A DNA stretch of 64,000 nt from Bolinopsis microptera (GCF_026151205.1 NC_087083.1:9979460-10043459); one strand, 5' to 3'; counted from the first letter of the stretch, positions 1 through 10,797 are shown. Program-made: numbers and translations. Notes: generated by a model not told the origin, from the letters alone.

Positions 1-555
1 TTCCTTTTCACCCTTTTGAAAAAAGGCAATAGTGAAAGGTTACGAATGGTCGTTTTTGCAGAAAAACGTGGATTTTGGAGATTGCAGTAGGTGGGTCTGA
101 GTATGTCGTGTTCCTTACTTCCGTCCGTTACCAAGCAACGAAAAAGTTGCGCGCGCGCGAGGATTGCTTGCGGAGATGTGATGTATAGATAGCCTGTGAT
201 CTATGAATGCGCGGCGCGACTGTGTTTTAATGTATATGATGCATGTAATGTATAAATATAATATTACTATTAGGTAATACGCCCAATTTGTACGTGGCAC
301 GCGTAGTGTATTGATTTGTACACGAGTATAGTTTACCTTTGCTGATCATTTCTTGAATTACAGATACAAGTTAAGTTCTACGGCAATTGAACTGAATTTT
401 TTCCCGTATTTGATGCATAATTTATCAATATTATTAATATTATGAAGATTGAAGTGAGCTGATTGGAGCTTATACTTAAATTTATAGTAAATGTGAAATG
501 GAAATCTAGCGTCCGCCAAAACGAAACAACGGGCGCAATTCTTGTTGGAACAGGT
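1..555. other. Sequence upstream of the DSL-repeat gene; no exon identified
   Basis: The Delta-like coding region that follows lacks a signal peptide, so a first exon is expected upstream. I looked for an ATG followed by a hydrophobic stretch and a GT donor on the plus strand and found none here. The signal-peptide exon is therefore either left of the window or lost. The stretch is AT-rich with a short GCGCGCGCG run near 151-160. Confidence 0.5.
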
Positions 556-2790
556 ACAGTGCAGCGGACGAGGACAAATTCAATTTTTGTGGTACAATGA
601 TACGAGGAACATGGATTCCCAGGGTCATCCGAGTGGCGGAGGTGGATTCAGTGATTTCTTCTTCCGTCCTGTGAACATATTAGATGAAGACGAAAATATC
701 CTCTACGGCATAACAGAAGCAAGGACCGAAGAACAGTACTCGAACACACAAACCCTCGATTTATCTACGATAGAAGTACTGAAAAATCCATTAGAGATAG
801 CCTTGCCTACCGATAAAACTGTCTATCTTTACATCAGCGTTTATGATGAAGACGGAGCGACAGACGCATTCACAAGAACCATAAAAAGATGTGGGTTCCA
901 TTTGGGAGCATACATGCCGGAACGGGATGGACTAACAAATCATATTCCTCTTCTGATTGGGAAGCCACTCTCTTCTTCAAGTACAGATTACTTCAATGTG
1001 ATATTAATTTCACCGGAAACGGCTGTAATTCCTGCAGAACCAACTATTACCCAAAACGGGAGTGCACTGTTCTCTGCGATGAAACCTCTAGCTATACCTG
1101 CAATGAAGAAGGAGGAAAAGACTGCAAAGCCAACTATTATCCAGAAAATGAGTGTACGGTATTCTGTAATGAAACCTCTAGCTATACCTGCAATGAAGAA
1201 GGAGGAAACGTCTGCAAAGCCAACTATTATCCAGAAAATGAGTGTACGGTATTCTGTAATGAAACCTCTAGCTATACCTGCAATGAAGAAGGAGGAAAAG
1301 TCTGCAAACCAAACTATTATCCAGAAAATGAGTGTACGGTATTCTGCAATGAAACCTCTAGCTATACCTGCAATAATGAAGGAGGAAAAGTCTGCAAAGC
1401 CAACTACTATCCAGAAAATGAGTGCACTGTTCTCTGTGAAGAAACATCTAGCTATACCTGCAATGAAGAAGGAGGAAAAGTCTGCAAACCAAACTATTAT
1501 CCAGAAAATGAGTGTACGGTATTCTGCAATGAAACCTCTAGCTATACCTGCAATAATGAAGGAGGAAAAGTCTGCAAAGCCAACTATTATCCAGAAAATG
1601 AGTGCACTGTTCTCTGCGAAGAAACATCTAGCTATACCTGCAATGAAGAAGGAGGAAAAGTCTGCAAAGCCAACTATTATCCACAAAATGAGTGTACGGT
1701 ATTCTGTAATGAAACCTCTAGCTATACCTGCAATAATGAAGGAGGAAAAGTCTGCAAACCAAACTATTATCCACGAAATGAGTGTACGGTATTCTGTAAT
1801 GAAACCTCTAGCTATACCTGCAATAATGAAGGAGGAAAAGTCTGCAAAGCCAACTATTATCCAGAAAATGAGTGCACTGTTCTCTGCGAAGAAACATCTA
1901 GCTATACCTGCAATGAAGAAGGAGGAAAAGTCTGCAAAGCCAACTATAATCCAGAAAATGAGTGTACGGTATTCTGTAATGAAACCTCTAGCTATACCTG
2001 CAATGAAGAAGGAGGAAAAGTCTGCAAACCAAACTATTATCCAGAAAATGAGTGTACGGTATTCTGCAATGAAACCTCTAGCTATACCTGCAATGAAGAA
2101 GGAGGAAAAGTCTGCAAAACCAACTATTATCCAGAAAATGAGTGTACAGTATTCTGTAATGAAACCTCTAGCTAAACCTGCAATAATGAAGGAGGGAAAG
2201 TCTGCAGAACCAACTATTACCCAAAAGGAGAGTGCAATGGTTTCTGTGATGAAACCTCTAGCTATACCTGCAATGAAGAAGGAGGAAAAGTCTGCAAAAC
2301 CGATTACTACCCAGAAAATGATTGCAGAACATACTGCAGCCCAGTAGAAGGAAATTACACCTGTAACCAAGTCACTGGGCACAAAATATGCGCGGAAAGG
2401 AGAACCGGAGAAGAATGTGATGAGTGTGTGGAACATCATTTCGGCGAGACCTGCTCCAACTTCTGTAAGGTTAATGAGGACTACATTTGCTCTGAAATAG
2501 GCGAAATAGTCTGCAATGATCCAGGAAAAGATTGCAAGAAAAGTAACATTCCAATTATACTTATAGCAGGGATCGGAGCTGGAGTGGCTGTGTTTTTAGT
2601 TGTGACCTTGCTCGGTGTCTGCAGATACTACAAGAAAGATGTGATCGATGAAGAGGGCAACACCTTGGACTTAACCCCACATAAGGTAATGCCACCTGCT
2701 GAAGTAGTTACCAGCCCAGAAGATGAGGATCATATCTACATGGATCAATTGGATTGTCTGTACTCTGGAGATGACCCAAGTGCTCTCTAG
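556..2790 (+). CDS. Delta/Serrate-like transmembrane protein with a tandem array of DSL-like modules
   Basis: Probable single-pass membrane protein of the DSL (Notch-ligand) type. The first part, in frame 2 and starting after a candidate acceptor at about 555, resembles the MNNL/C2 domain of Delta and Jagged (GQIQFLWYNDT, then PLEIALPTDKTVYLYISVYD). Near 875-890 the reading frame changes to frame 1, where SIHAGTGW and KYRLLQCDINFTG match the MNNL-DSL junction. Fifteen units of about 90 bp follow (1033-2388), with the pattern C-x9-C-x3-C-x7-C-x7-C and the NYY signature of DSL domains. A last diverged DSL-like unit (HHFGETCSNFC) follows. Then come a membrane segment (about 2545-2620), basic stop-transfer residues and a tail of about 50 residues ending PSAL. 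A TAA at 2173-2175 replaces the TAT Tyr codon in the thirteenth unit. The frame change and this stop mean the locus is a pseudogene, carries sequence errors, or is spliced around them. No EGF repeats are seen. A poly(A) signal AATAAA lies at 2853. Confidence 0.7.
1033..2388 (+). repeat. 90-bp coding tandem repeat (15 units, DSL-like module)
   Basis: Conserved Cys codons starting at 1033 recur every 90 bp through 2293; only the last unit is longer (96 bp). Each unit encodes about 30 residues containing five cysteines and NYYPENEC or a close variant. Units alternate between a TVFCNETSS type and a TVLCEETSS type, as expected from unequal crossing-over of higher-order blocks. The antisense strand is also open over most of the array; that long open frame is a by-product of the repeat and not a gene. 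Confidence 0.95.
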
Positions 2791-3444
2791 ATTCTGCCCC
2801 AGTCGAGTATTCAGGTAGAGTACAGAAGATGACGTTGATTCAGGAAACGTTGAATAAACTGTAGTTAATTGACAGTCAGGCTATAATTTTGAGTTATTTT
2901 GTTTGTTTATCTTTTCATTTTGATTGCATTATTAAGATTTCTTTCAACCACTGTCTGTCTTAGGACTCAGATGGGCAAAACCTTTTCTCAATGCAATTTA
3001 ATTCACAGTTACAATGATTTTTCTAAACGCCCTTTTGAACTTAATTTCGAATCATTTCTTTTACATTTGAATTAGGAGCAAGAGAGGACGTTCACTCTGC
3101 CCTTCATTCATGCGATTTTCGTATAATTGGTGTACCGTTTTTTTTTCAGCGTTAATGGACATTTTTATAATTGATTTTTGAATTTGGTTTCTCTTGGAAG
3201 AATGATTATTCTTTTTAACAAAAAAATAAATAGCTTTGGCTATAAATCTTAGACTTTACAACATACAACAAAATTCTATTCACGAAAAATTCAGTAACTT
3301 TTAACATAATAGGAAAACTATTTTGTTGAAAATAGTACTCTAAACTTTCTTCTAGAATTTTGAGTCTTTCATCAGAAGTCCGTCAAAGTTGTAAACGGGA
3401 CTCCACGTGTCACACCACTTGTCACACAGCATGACGTCACCAAC
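2791..3444. other. Convergent intergenic region
   Basis: This region separates the plus-strand DSL-repeat gene from the minus-strand lectin gene, so both genes end here. It holds AATAAA at 2853-2858 for the plus-strand gene and AT-rich sequence after that. I looked for missing 3' exons of the minus-strand tripeptidyl-peptidase gene and saw none. Confidence 0.6.
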
Positions 3445-4644
3445 CTAAGTACCAGGACACTGGCATGCGAAAGCTCTGTGTCTACTCCTATGATCAAACG
3501 AATCATCAAACTGACCATCCCTGGAGATAGCCAGATAGTGTTGAGCCTGGTTCTTGATATACTCAGCGTTGTCAGGGTTAGGGTTCCTCCAGTTCATGTT
3601 CTTGTAGTACTCAATAGGACTTCCATCCACCCACTTCCACTCACCCTCCTCCTCTTCATCAGTTCCACCCAGCCAGATCCAGTTCTCCTTATCCCACAGT
3701 TTCAAACCGTCAGCTTTACTCCCGAGGAAGTAATCCGCAGATTTAATAATCTCTTTAACCTCAGCATCAGATCTCACTTTAGCTAGCTCCAATCCTGCAG
3801 CCTCACACGAAGCTTTAGCCTGGCTCCAGGTTTCAGAGCTCGCGGAGATGATGTACTTACCTTGGTAATCACAAGCGTAGGGATGGGTCTTGTACTTGAA
3901 GGTATCATCCCAGATACCTTGGTGGTTGATTCTCATTTGGTTCTGGAGATACTTCACTCCGTTTTTCTTGTCGGTTCGCTGATCTGGCTGGTGCTTCATC
4001 CATTTGTGGAACTCCTTGGGGCTTGATCCGTCAGCAGCCCAGGACCAGTCCTCTGCGTTGTATTTCTTGCTCTTTTTGCTTCCATCGTTGTTCTTTGTCT
4101 TCCTGAGTCCAGCCCAAACCCAATGGTCAGCAGCCCATTTTTGTGACTTCCCCTTGTAAGGATAAGCCATTTGCAGAAGGAGTTTTAGGTCGGAGTTTTT
4201 GCCATCGTCGTTTACTGTGGCCAGGTGGCCCTTTTGTGCGTCTCCCATACCAATGTCGAAATTCTGCAGGTTGAGGTGAGATCAAACTTTGAAATTAAAT
4301 TTTATCTGATCAACAAGTCGTTTTGTAAGTTCACACTGTTCAGTGTGAACTTACAATTTTAAACATCGTCTCAATCCGATATAACTATATAAACTTTATC
4401 TTCAATCTACAACTATCACAATTCATTTAAATTTGAGATAAAATATTGGACAGTAAAATATTCGACAGACCTGACAGTTCTTCTCAGCAGTATCATAGTC
4501 GACCATTTCACTGAACAAGACCAGTTGACACGTGGGGAACACTCCAGAGTCCAGGTTCTTCAGCAGTTTTTTCAACCCGCCCAACTGGACTTTGTTAAGA
4601 GCCAGCGAGGTGCCAACCAGGCAAAATAACAGAAAACACTTCAT
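3445..4644 (-). CDS. Secreted protein with two C-type lectin domains
   Basis: Two exons. Exon 1 (4471-4644) carries the ATG, a signal peptide (MKCFLLFCLVGTSLA) and the start of the first lectin domain, ending in phase 0 at NCQ before a GT donor. Exon 2 (3445-4263) follows a cctgcag acceptor and runs to the TAG. The product is about 330 residues. Domain 1 (about residues 40-190) shows WVWAGLRK, DWSWADGS-like sequence, HQPD, IWDD and the final YACDYQ. Domain 2 (about 195-330) shows SWSQAKASCEAAG-like sequence, WIWLGGTDEEEEGEWKWVDGS and FACQC. In C-type lectins QPD goes with galactose-type and EPN with mannose-type binding. Domain 1 has QPD, whereas domain 2 has NPD, so sugar preference is uncertain. 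Likely role: secreted carbohydrate recognition or immune recognition. Confidence 0.9.
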
Positions 4645-5705
4645 TATGCTTCTAGAATATGCTTGCCGCTGCTTCTAATGAGTTTAACTGATAAATGAAC
4701 AAGGCAAACGAAAGGTGTGGTGAGTTTTTGAAGCGGTTTCTGTGAGGGGCAGTTCTAACCCCCTTGAAATTTACAGTTCATCATGGAAAGTTGTCGGGTT
4801 ATATTTTTTACGGTCAGGCTGAAACGTGGTGTTGGACGAATGATTTGTAGTAAGGGTGGATTGAGTTGGTCAATCTGATGCTGTAGAGTGGAGCTAATTC
4901 TTAGAACTGTAAACAATAAGGCAACTGTAAAAACTATATAGTTGTTTGTAAAGGCAACTGTAAAAATTATATAGTTTCTAGGAAAAATAGGGGGCTCGTT
5001 GAGCATCAAGTTTCACATGGAATCAAAATATTTTTTATTGGACAAGGTTTTTAGTCTGAAGTTTTACTAATGGAACTGAAAAGTTATATACGCAAATAAT
5101 ATTATAAAAAAATATTATTGGTGATATTATTTTTAGCAAAACAAGGGCTCAAATGTAAATACGGAGTCTGGAGTTTGTACTAAAGAGTTACTAATTCACG
5201 GGGGTTATAACTTTTAGTTGGAAACTAGCGTTAGTTTCGCTTTTTTACTCTTTGGGCGAGTTTTAAATCTTTGGCGGCTCAAATATTGTTGGCTTTAAGT
5301 TCTGTTTCCTCTCAAAATGAAACCAAACATATTAAAACAGGAAAACTTAGGCGGTATTGCAAAAATCTAAAAATCCTCAGCGTTTTTGTCAAAAGCTCCG
5401 TCAAGGATCCTAATCATTCGGAAAGTTCAAAAATAAAGTTAACTTTTTTTCACAATAATTGGACTTGGACAGATTGTGTAGGAAAGAACTAATGAAGAGA
5501 ATTAATAGTTATACATCATATTTCACACAACTTTAGATCAACTCATTGACTTTCTAGCCATGATGTTTTGAGGCAATAAGTCGAGGACTAATAAAGGCTA
5601 ATGAATGGATGAAATTTAATTCATAATTTTCGCTAAGTCAGTAAGTCCGCCATGGCTAAAAATATTAATTTTTCATTATTGGGGGGGGGGGGGGGGGGTA
5701 TTCAC
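4645..5705. other. Gap between the lectin gene and the last visible TPP1-like exon
   Basis: AT-rich DNA with a partial direct repeat at about 4915-4980 (aaggcaactgtaaaaa-tatatagt, twice) and an 18-base G run at 5681-5698. The missing 3' exons of the TPP1-like gene should lie here if that gene were intact. On the minus strand I see no stretch resembling the catalytic Ser region of sedolisins. Confidence 0.55.
5681..5698. repeat. G homopolymer, 18 bases
   Basis: An uninterrupted run of 18 G lies just beyond the donor of the last visible TPP1-like exon. Such runs are common breakpoints in assemblies and may mark where the 3' exons were lost. Confidence 0.95.
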
Positions 5706-8700
5706 CTGAATATGTGAGGTATTTGAGAGGTGTTACTGAGGTCCAACAGCCACTCCAGAAACGGTTCCTGGCCTTTATTTAACCTGCAAAAGATTACTAT
5801 CCGTTACTCATGTTCTCAGAACATTATCATAATCATCAAACTTTAATCAAATGTTAATCAAATGTTAATAATTAATTAAATGTTAATAGGGTTTCTGCAA
5901 CACATATTTCAGCATTTCGTTGATATTAAGACCTTTTTATTTGCTGCGTTATTTGACTTATTTAAATTATTAAAAATAGCAACTTATAGCTAGTTACGTG
6001 ATAATTTTACACCACGTGCAACATGACGTCACACCACGTGCAACATGACGTCACACCACGTGCAACATGACGTCACACCACGTGCAACATGATGTCACAC
6101 CACGTGCAACATGACGTCACACCACGTGCAACATGACGTCACACCACGTGCAACATGACGTCACACCACGTGCAACATGATGTCACACCACGTGCCACTT
6201 TACACTTACCCGCCGGTGCTCCAGAAAGTAGTAGAAACATTAGCACCCAGTGACATAATGTACTGAACATCCAGATTAGCTTCAAGTCCTGCTTTACCAC
6301 TGTTAGGTCCAACTTCGTGAGAGATCTGGGGAAATTACGTCACAAATTACGTCACAAATTACGTCACATTTACGTAACAAATTACGTCACATTGTTCCAC
6401 TTGTCAAATTGAAATAAGATTTGGAGTTATGAAAATTAGTATTATTATTTAATATGGCGGTAGAAATTACTTGTAGATTGTAGATCAATTGACATTAAAT
6501 TGACCTACATTATCACATTATAAATTGGAATTTTGAATAATAACAAAAAACTAAATCAATATTTTCCAATAAGTGAAAATAAAAAGAAAGTGAAAATGGA
6601 AAATAAAAGAAAGTGAAATAAAAGAAAAGGCAAAGCTACGTAATTGCGGCAAGAAACCAGAAAGCTACTCCAGTCACCAACCTTATTCAAATGGGGGAAA
6701 CCCTTGCCAAAATGGCTCATAAACTTTGTCAGGTCCCCAGCGGAGTAGAACTGTTTAAGGAACTGGGCGGTAGCCTGGTATAGTAGGGTTATTGGTTCAA
6801 AATATTCTATAATCGATAACTTTTTAGGAATTATCGAGATATTATCGGTTATCGGCGATATTACCTGGCATCCCAATGCGCGACCTTCTTTCCGAGCTTC
6901 TCGCATTGAGACTGAGACTACGTGAGAGTAGCGAGCAATAGACTAGCAAGCTGGTAATCGGCGATAATATGGTCATAAAATTTAATTGAGCTCATAATAG
7001 ATATAATATCTCGTTGCAAACACTACCTGGGAGTTGTTAGCGTTTGTAGCCACGTTGTCACTGACGTTGTAACGCTTGCGGAGTGTGTCGGGGTGGACCC
7101 CGTAACGGAACGCGGAGAGGTCGTCCGGTAACGGCATCCTGGAGTTGGGATGAGTTACAGGAGCATGTTAAGCGCTGTTGCTACCTTACTGTTGCTACGT
7201 ACTGTTGCTACGTACTTTACAGTGAATACTTAACTCAGACACCACTTGGACGGACTTTGAAATTAACACTCGAGGGCCATCTCTTAAGTCGTCCGCCAAA
7301 ATGTAAACAGATATTAAAATGACCGGACATTAAAATGAACGCTATAAGGGCCTCTATCGTCCAATTAATGTCCGTTCAAATAAAGTCCGATAAGATATAC
7401 TCACGTCTGTTTTATCTTGAGTTTGCTCTCCACGTTAGGAAGCCTGTGAACTCCTCCTATGAAGTCTAGTTTACTTGCTATTCTCTTAGGAACTGTGTAC
7501 TCCTGAGATACAGGTTACAATTCTGCAGTCCGCTCAGAGAGGGATTATGCGCGCTCAGCCAACAAACTTTGTTAAATGTATATTTATTTATCGAATTATC
7601 TGATATATAATATATTATGAAGGAGTAAGAGATTTATACCGCCATTATACATCATTTTGACTGTGTAAACTGCCCCAAAATACTCACAAACCGCTCTTGT
7701 ATTTACCTGAGTTGCTCTGATGATGACGTTATCCTTTTGTACGCTATGTTGAAAATAACCGAAGTTAGTTTCCAGCAGTTGTTCTGCCACACCAACAGTG
7801 ACCCTGTGAAGTCACAACATGAACTTACAACCTTTTGTTACCTGTTTTCAGGATTTATTTCGGTGTTGAATTTGAAACATTTCCGAAACTGGGACTTTGT
7901 TGGTGGTGAGATATGTACATTGTACACTGTACATTGTACATAGTACATTGTACACTGTACATTGTACACTGTACATTGTACATTGTACATTGTACACTGT
8001 ACATTGTACACTGTACATTGTACATTGTACATTGTACAGTCATATTCAACTACTTATTAAGTTATTATAGTGTTGTTCAACTACTACATGACATGGTTAA
8101 CTGAGAACAAACCTGCACTTGAGGAAATCTCGGGTTTCAATAAGAGAGCACGAGTCCACATTGTAGTGGTGTAACCAAACCATTATATCCTGAGAAACAT
8201 AACACGTGACGTCATACCACGTGACATGACGTCACACCACGTGACATTACGTCACACCACGTGACATTACGTCACACTAGAGACATAACACACGTAACAC
8301 ATGGAATATGTTTGGTGCGGTTTGAGAAATTGACAATCGTGGTTACACCACGTGATGTGACGTCATATTATTCAATTGACGTCAATTGACCAATTTACGT
8401 GACGTCATACCACGTGACGAACATCATTACCTTGATATCCTGAGGATGCGGCTGAACAATCTCCTTAACCTCCTCTAAACTCAGAAACTTGCCGTATCGA
8501 GCTGACAGAGGATCAGATACACTCCAGAACAGCTGTGTGAGGTCGTCTGTGTTCCTTTGTTTCAGGGCCAATACCAGGGTTGTTAGGTCCGACTTCAGGG
8601 CGTGTCTGATGGGGGATTGTGAGGTAATGTGATTATGTGGACTCGTGAAGTCACGTGTTGGACTCGTGAAGTCACGTGTTGGACTCGTGACCTCACGTGT

Positions 8701-10026
8701 TGGACTCGTGACCTCACGTGTTGGACTCGTGAAGTCACGAGTTGTACTCGTGACGTCATGTGTTGGACTCGTGAAGTCACGTGTTGTACTCGTGACGTCA
8801 TGTGTTGGACTCGTGACGTCATGTGTTGAACTCGTGAAGTCACGTGTTGGACTCGTGACGTCATGTGTTGGACTCGTGAAGTCACGTGTTGGACTCGTGA
8901 AGTCACGTGTTGGACTCGTGAAGTCACGAGTTGTACTCGTGACGTCACGAGTTGTACTCGTGACGTCATGTGTTGGACTCGTGAAGTCACGTGTTGTACT
9001 CGTGACGTCATGTGTTGGACTCGTGACGTCATGTGTTGGACTCGTGAAGTCACGTGTTGGACTCGTGAAGTCACGTGTTGGACTCGTGACGTCACGTGTT
9101 GGACTCGTGACCTCACGTGGTATGCATAAACAACTGTGTGAGGTGGTCTGTGTTACTTTGTTTCAGGGCCAATACCAGGGTTGTTAGGTATAACTTTAGA
9201 GTTTAGATCTTGTCTGAGGGGGAATTGATGAGTGACGTCATGGGATTAGCTGTGATCTTATGTCACGTACTGGGCTTGTTATGTCACGTGTTGGCAGGTG
9301 TTAGGCTTTTAATGTCACTTGAAAATAATAGGACGCTGCTGCAGCAAGCCCATTGGTTCCTCGAAGTCACGTGTTAAATCAGATGTTCATGCTGAGTTAG
9401 TTTACTACTACGTAGCACTATTCACTACAGACAGGAGTTGTTCTGTTCTAGTTTTCTAATGAGTTCTCATTTTCCAAAGACGAGTGCTCAACTGACATGC
9501 AGGAACATTTAAACACTTTTACAAAGACAACCTAAATTAACAAGCAAACGAATCGTATCGTAATATCGATAAAATAATAATGCACCATTGATTGTATTTG
9601 CTTTATCGATATCATGAAACGGAATTCGTTAATTGCCAACTGATTTGAAATGTTTGATTTGTTATGTCACTACATGGCACGTCACGTGGCACGTGGTCAC
9701 AGTTAAGGGGTCGTTAACAATTAACATATTACGTAATCACTGAGGGGGTTCCAAATATGTAATATTAACACAATAGCTGTGTGTAAACGTTTTCAACTAC
9801 AACGAAACGCAGTATGTCAATGTGAACGACCTCTAACGTGCGCGTGACATTTAGTCAATTAATAATTAATTATGAGCTGATCTTACCCGACAAAGTCCCA
9901 GTTGTCTCTACCAGGTAGAAGTTGTTTCCCCTCTACCCGAGCCCTGCCTCTGTTCACAGTAGATACCATCTCCACTCCCCCCACACACAGTGCCAGTGTC
10001 AGCACTGCCAGAACGTACTGTTTCAT
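5706..10026 (-). CDS. TPP1: Tripeptidyl-peptidase 1-like serine protease (sedolisin, S53), 3' part missing
   Basis: Nine exons in consistent phase: 9887-10026 (signal peptide [14 protein letters not shown]), 8431-8605, 8113-8189, 7707-7803, 7405-7502, 7027-7138, 6682-6774, 6210-6325 and 5706-5783. They encode about 328 residues. The inhibitory pro-domain is recognisable ([37 protein letters not shown]), as is the start of the peptidase domain ([48 protein letters not shown]). In TPP1 the catalytic Glu and Asp sit in the E-x3-D of this region; here they are about E279 and D283. The last visible exon ends in phase 2 with a good donor. The exons for the oxyanion Asp and catalytic Ser are not found before the lectin gene. 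TPP1 is a lysosomal exopeptidase releasing tripeptides. This copy is either truncated, misassembled next to the poly-G run, or continues beyond position 1 around the two genes to its left. Confidence 0.88.
6003..6200. repeat. 22-bp satellite with E-box and CRE palindromes (TPP1-like intron)
   Basis: About nine copies of a unit reading acaccacgtgcaacatgacg-tc, each with CACGTG and usually TGACGTCA (some units TGATGTCA). It lies in the intron between the exons at 6210-6325 and 5706-5783, ending only about 10 bases from a donor site. A short acgtcacaaatt series follows at about 6335-6390. Confidence 0.9.
7913..8038. repeat. TGTACATTGTACACTG short-period repeat
   Basis: An array built from TGTACATT and TGTACACT octamers. 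TGTACA is palindromic, so both strands give open frames (the tyrosine- or cysteine-rich reading frames here are spurious). It lies in the intron between the TPP1-like exons at 7707-7803 and 8113-8189. Confidence 0.9.
8200..8420. repeat. Degenerate CACGTG/TGACGTCA repeats (TPP1-like intron)
   Basis: Several copies of cacgtgacattacgtcacac and related forms, interrupted by unique sequence, lie between the exons at 8113-8189 and 8431-8605. They belong to the same E-box/CRE repeat type as the arrays at 6003, 8640, 10798 and 14380. Confidence 0.75.
8640..9120. repeat. 21-bp satellite gtgttggactcgtgaagtca-c, about 23 copies
   Basis: Units of 21 bp vary mainly at the centre (gtgaagtcac, gtgacgtcat, gtgacctcac), so some units contain TGACGTCA and most contain CACGTG at the junction. 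Because 21 is divisible by three, frames on both strands stay open (TSRVQHV and similar); these are not genes. The array lies in intron 1 of the TPP1-like gene, close to exon 2. Confidence 0.95.
9130..9222 (-). pseudogene. Partial duplicate of TPP1-like exon 2
   Basis: The stretch from ctgtgtgaggtggtctgtg to ttgtctgaggggg matches the 5' half of exon 2 and its acceptor (8527-8615) with scattered differences, including tgtttcagggccaataccag, which is identical. It lacks the 3' half of the exon and its diverged end no longer reads in frame, so it is a dead exon copy. The 21-bp satellite lies exactly between the real exon and this copy. Confidence 0.8.
9707..9833. mobile_element. PIF/Harbinger-like MITE, copy 3 (127 bp)
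   Basis: Starts ggggtcgtt and ends aacgacctc, with inverted ends and an internal acatattacgtaatcac. It is flanked by TAA on both sides (9704-9706 and 9834-9836), a TWA duplication typical of PIF/Harbinger. It shares ends with the copies at 12329 and 19491. Confidence 0.7.
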
Positions 10027-10089
10027 AGCTATAACACACCTGCGCTTGTTGCTGTTAGTGTTATAAATTAACGGTGCTTATTTTGTTAG

Positions 10090-10587
10090 GGGGGGCCAAG
10101 TGGATATTTGTAGATATTTGTAGATTAATGTAGAATGGATAATCCACGAAAAAAGTGGATGACATTCTACAAATTTATACATTTATCTCCAAAAATTCAG
10201 TAGAATTTCTGGGCACATATTTGAGATTACATTTTTTGTAGATAAATGTAGATATTTGTAGATTATTGTCAATGGATAATTCACGAATATTCTACAAATT
10301 CTACAAATTTATACATTTATCTCCATATTTGAGATTACATTTTTTGTAGATAAATGTAGATATTTGTAGATTATTGTCAATGGATAATTCACGAAAATTC
10401 TACAAATTTATACATTTATCTCCAAAAATTCAGTAGAATTTCTGAGCAAATATTTGAGATATACATTTTTGTAGATAAATGTAGATATTTGTAGATTATT
10501 GTCAATGGATAATTCACGAAAAAAGTGGATGACATTATCCAAATATCTACAAATATCCACTTGGCCCCCCCCCCCCCCCCCCCCCCC
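10090..10587. mobile_element. Foldback element with G-run and C-run ends (about 500 bp)
   Basis: Begins with a G run followed by ccaagtggatatttgtag and ends with the inverse ctacaaatatccacttgg followed by a 23-base C run. The seven bases ttgttag flank both ends (10083-10089 and 10588-10594), consistent with a target duplication. The interior holds three to four tandem copies of a unit of about 110-130 bp containing gtagataaatgtagatattt and tctacaaatttatac-type inverted stretches. No coding capacity. Confidence 0.75.
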
Positions 10588-10621
10588 TTGTTAGTTATGA
10601 TTATCATAAGTTAGTTCGGAC

Positions 10622-10769
10622 CAGGGACAAAAGGATTTCGCGATTATTTTGGCCAAAATTCGCGATACCGCGATTTCTAACGACTATACATTAAACTATA
10701 GATAAAATTTGTCGCAAATAATGGAAAAGATCGCGATTCCGTACATGCCGCGATTTCCTTTTGTCCCTG
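10622..10769. mobile_element. hAT-type MITE, copy 1 (148 bp)
   Basis: Terminal inverted repeats cagggacaaaagga / tccttttgtccctg, with inner arms rich in cgcgat. The 8-bp direct repeat gttcggac lies immediately outside both ends (10614-10621 and 10770-10777), as expected of hAT insertion. A second copy in inverted orientation is at 56764-56921. Confidence 0.9.
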
Positions 10770-10797
10770 GTTCGGACGATAGAATACGATAACATCA

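Noticed and set aside
542-2347. A 601-codon plus-strand frame starting at TTG and continuing through the repeat array
   Set aside because: Only its first 110 codons or so look like a domain. In the array this frame gives a low-complexity peptide, while the other frame gives the Cys-rich DSL pattern.
988-2439. A 483-codon minus-strand frame
   Set aside because: By-product of the 90-bp repeat (hydrophobic IARGFITEY units); no independent support.
7900-8040. CRISPR-like or palindromic array of TGTACA units
   Set aside because: Short contiguous tandem repeat without spacers, in an intron of an animal gene.
8595-9187. Long frames on both strands with TSRVQHV or KSRVGLV repeats
   Set aside because: Produced by the 21-bp satellite, which is a multiple of three without stops.
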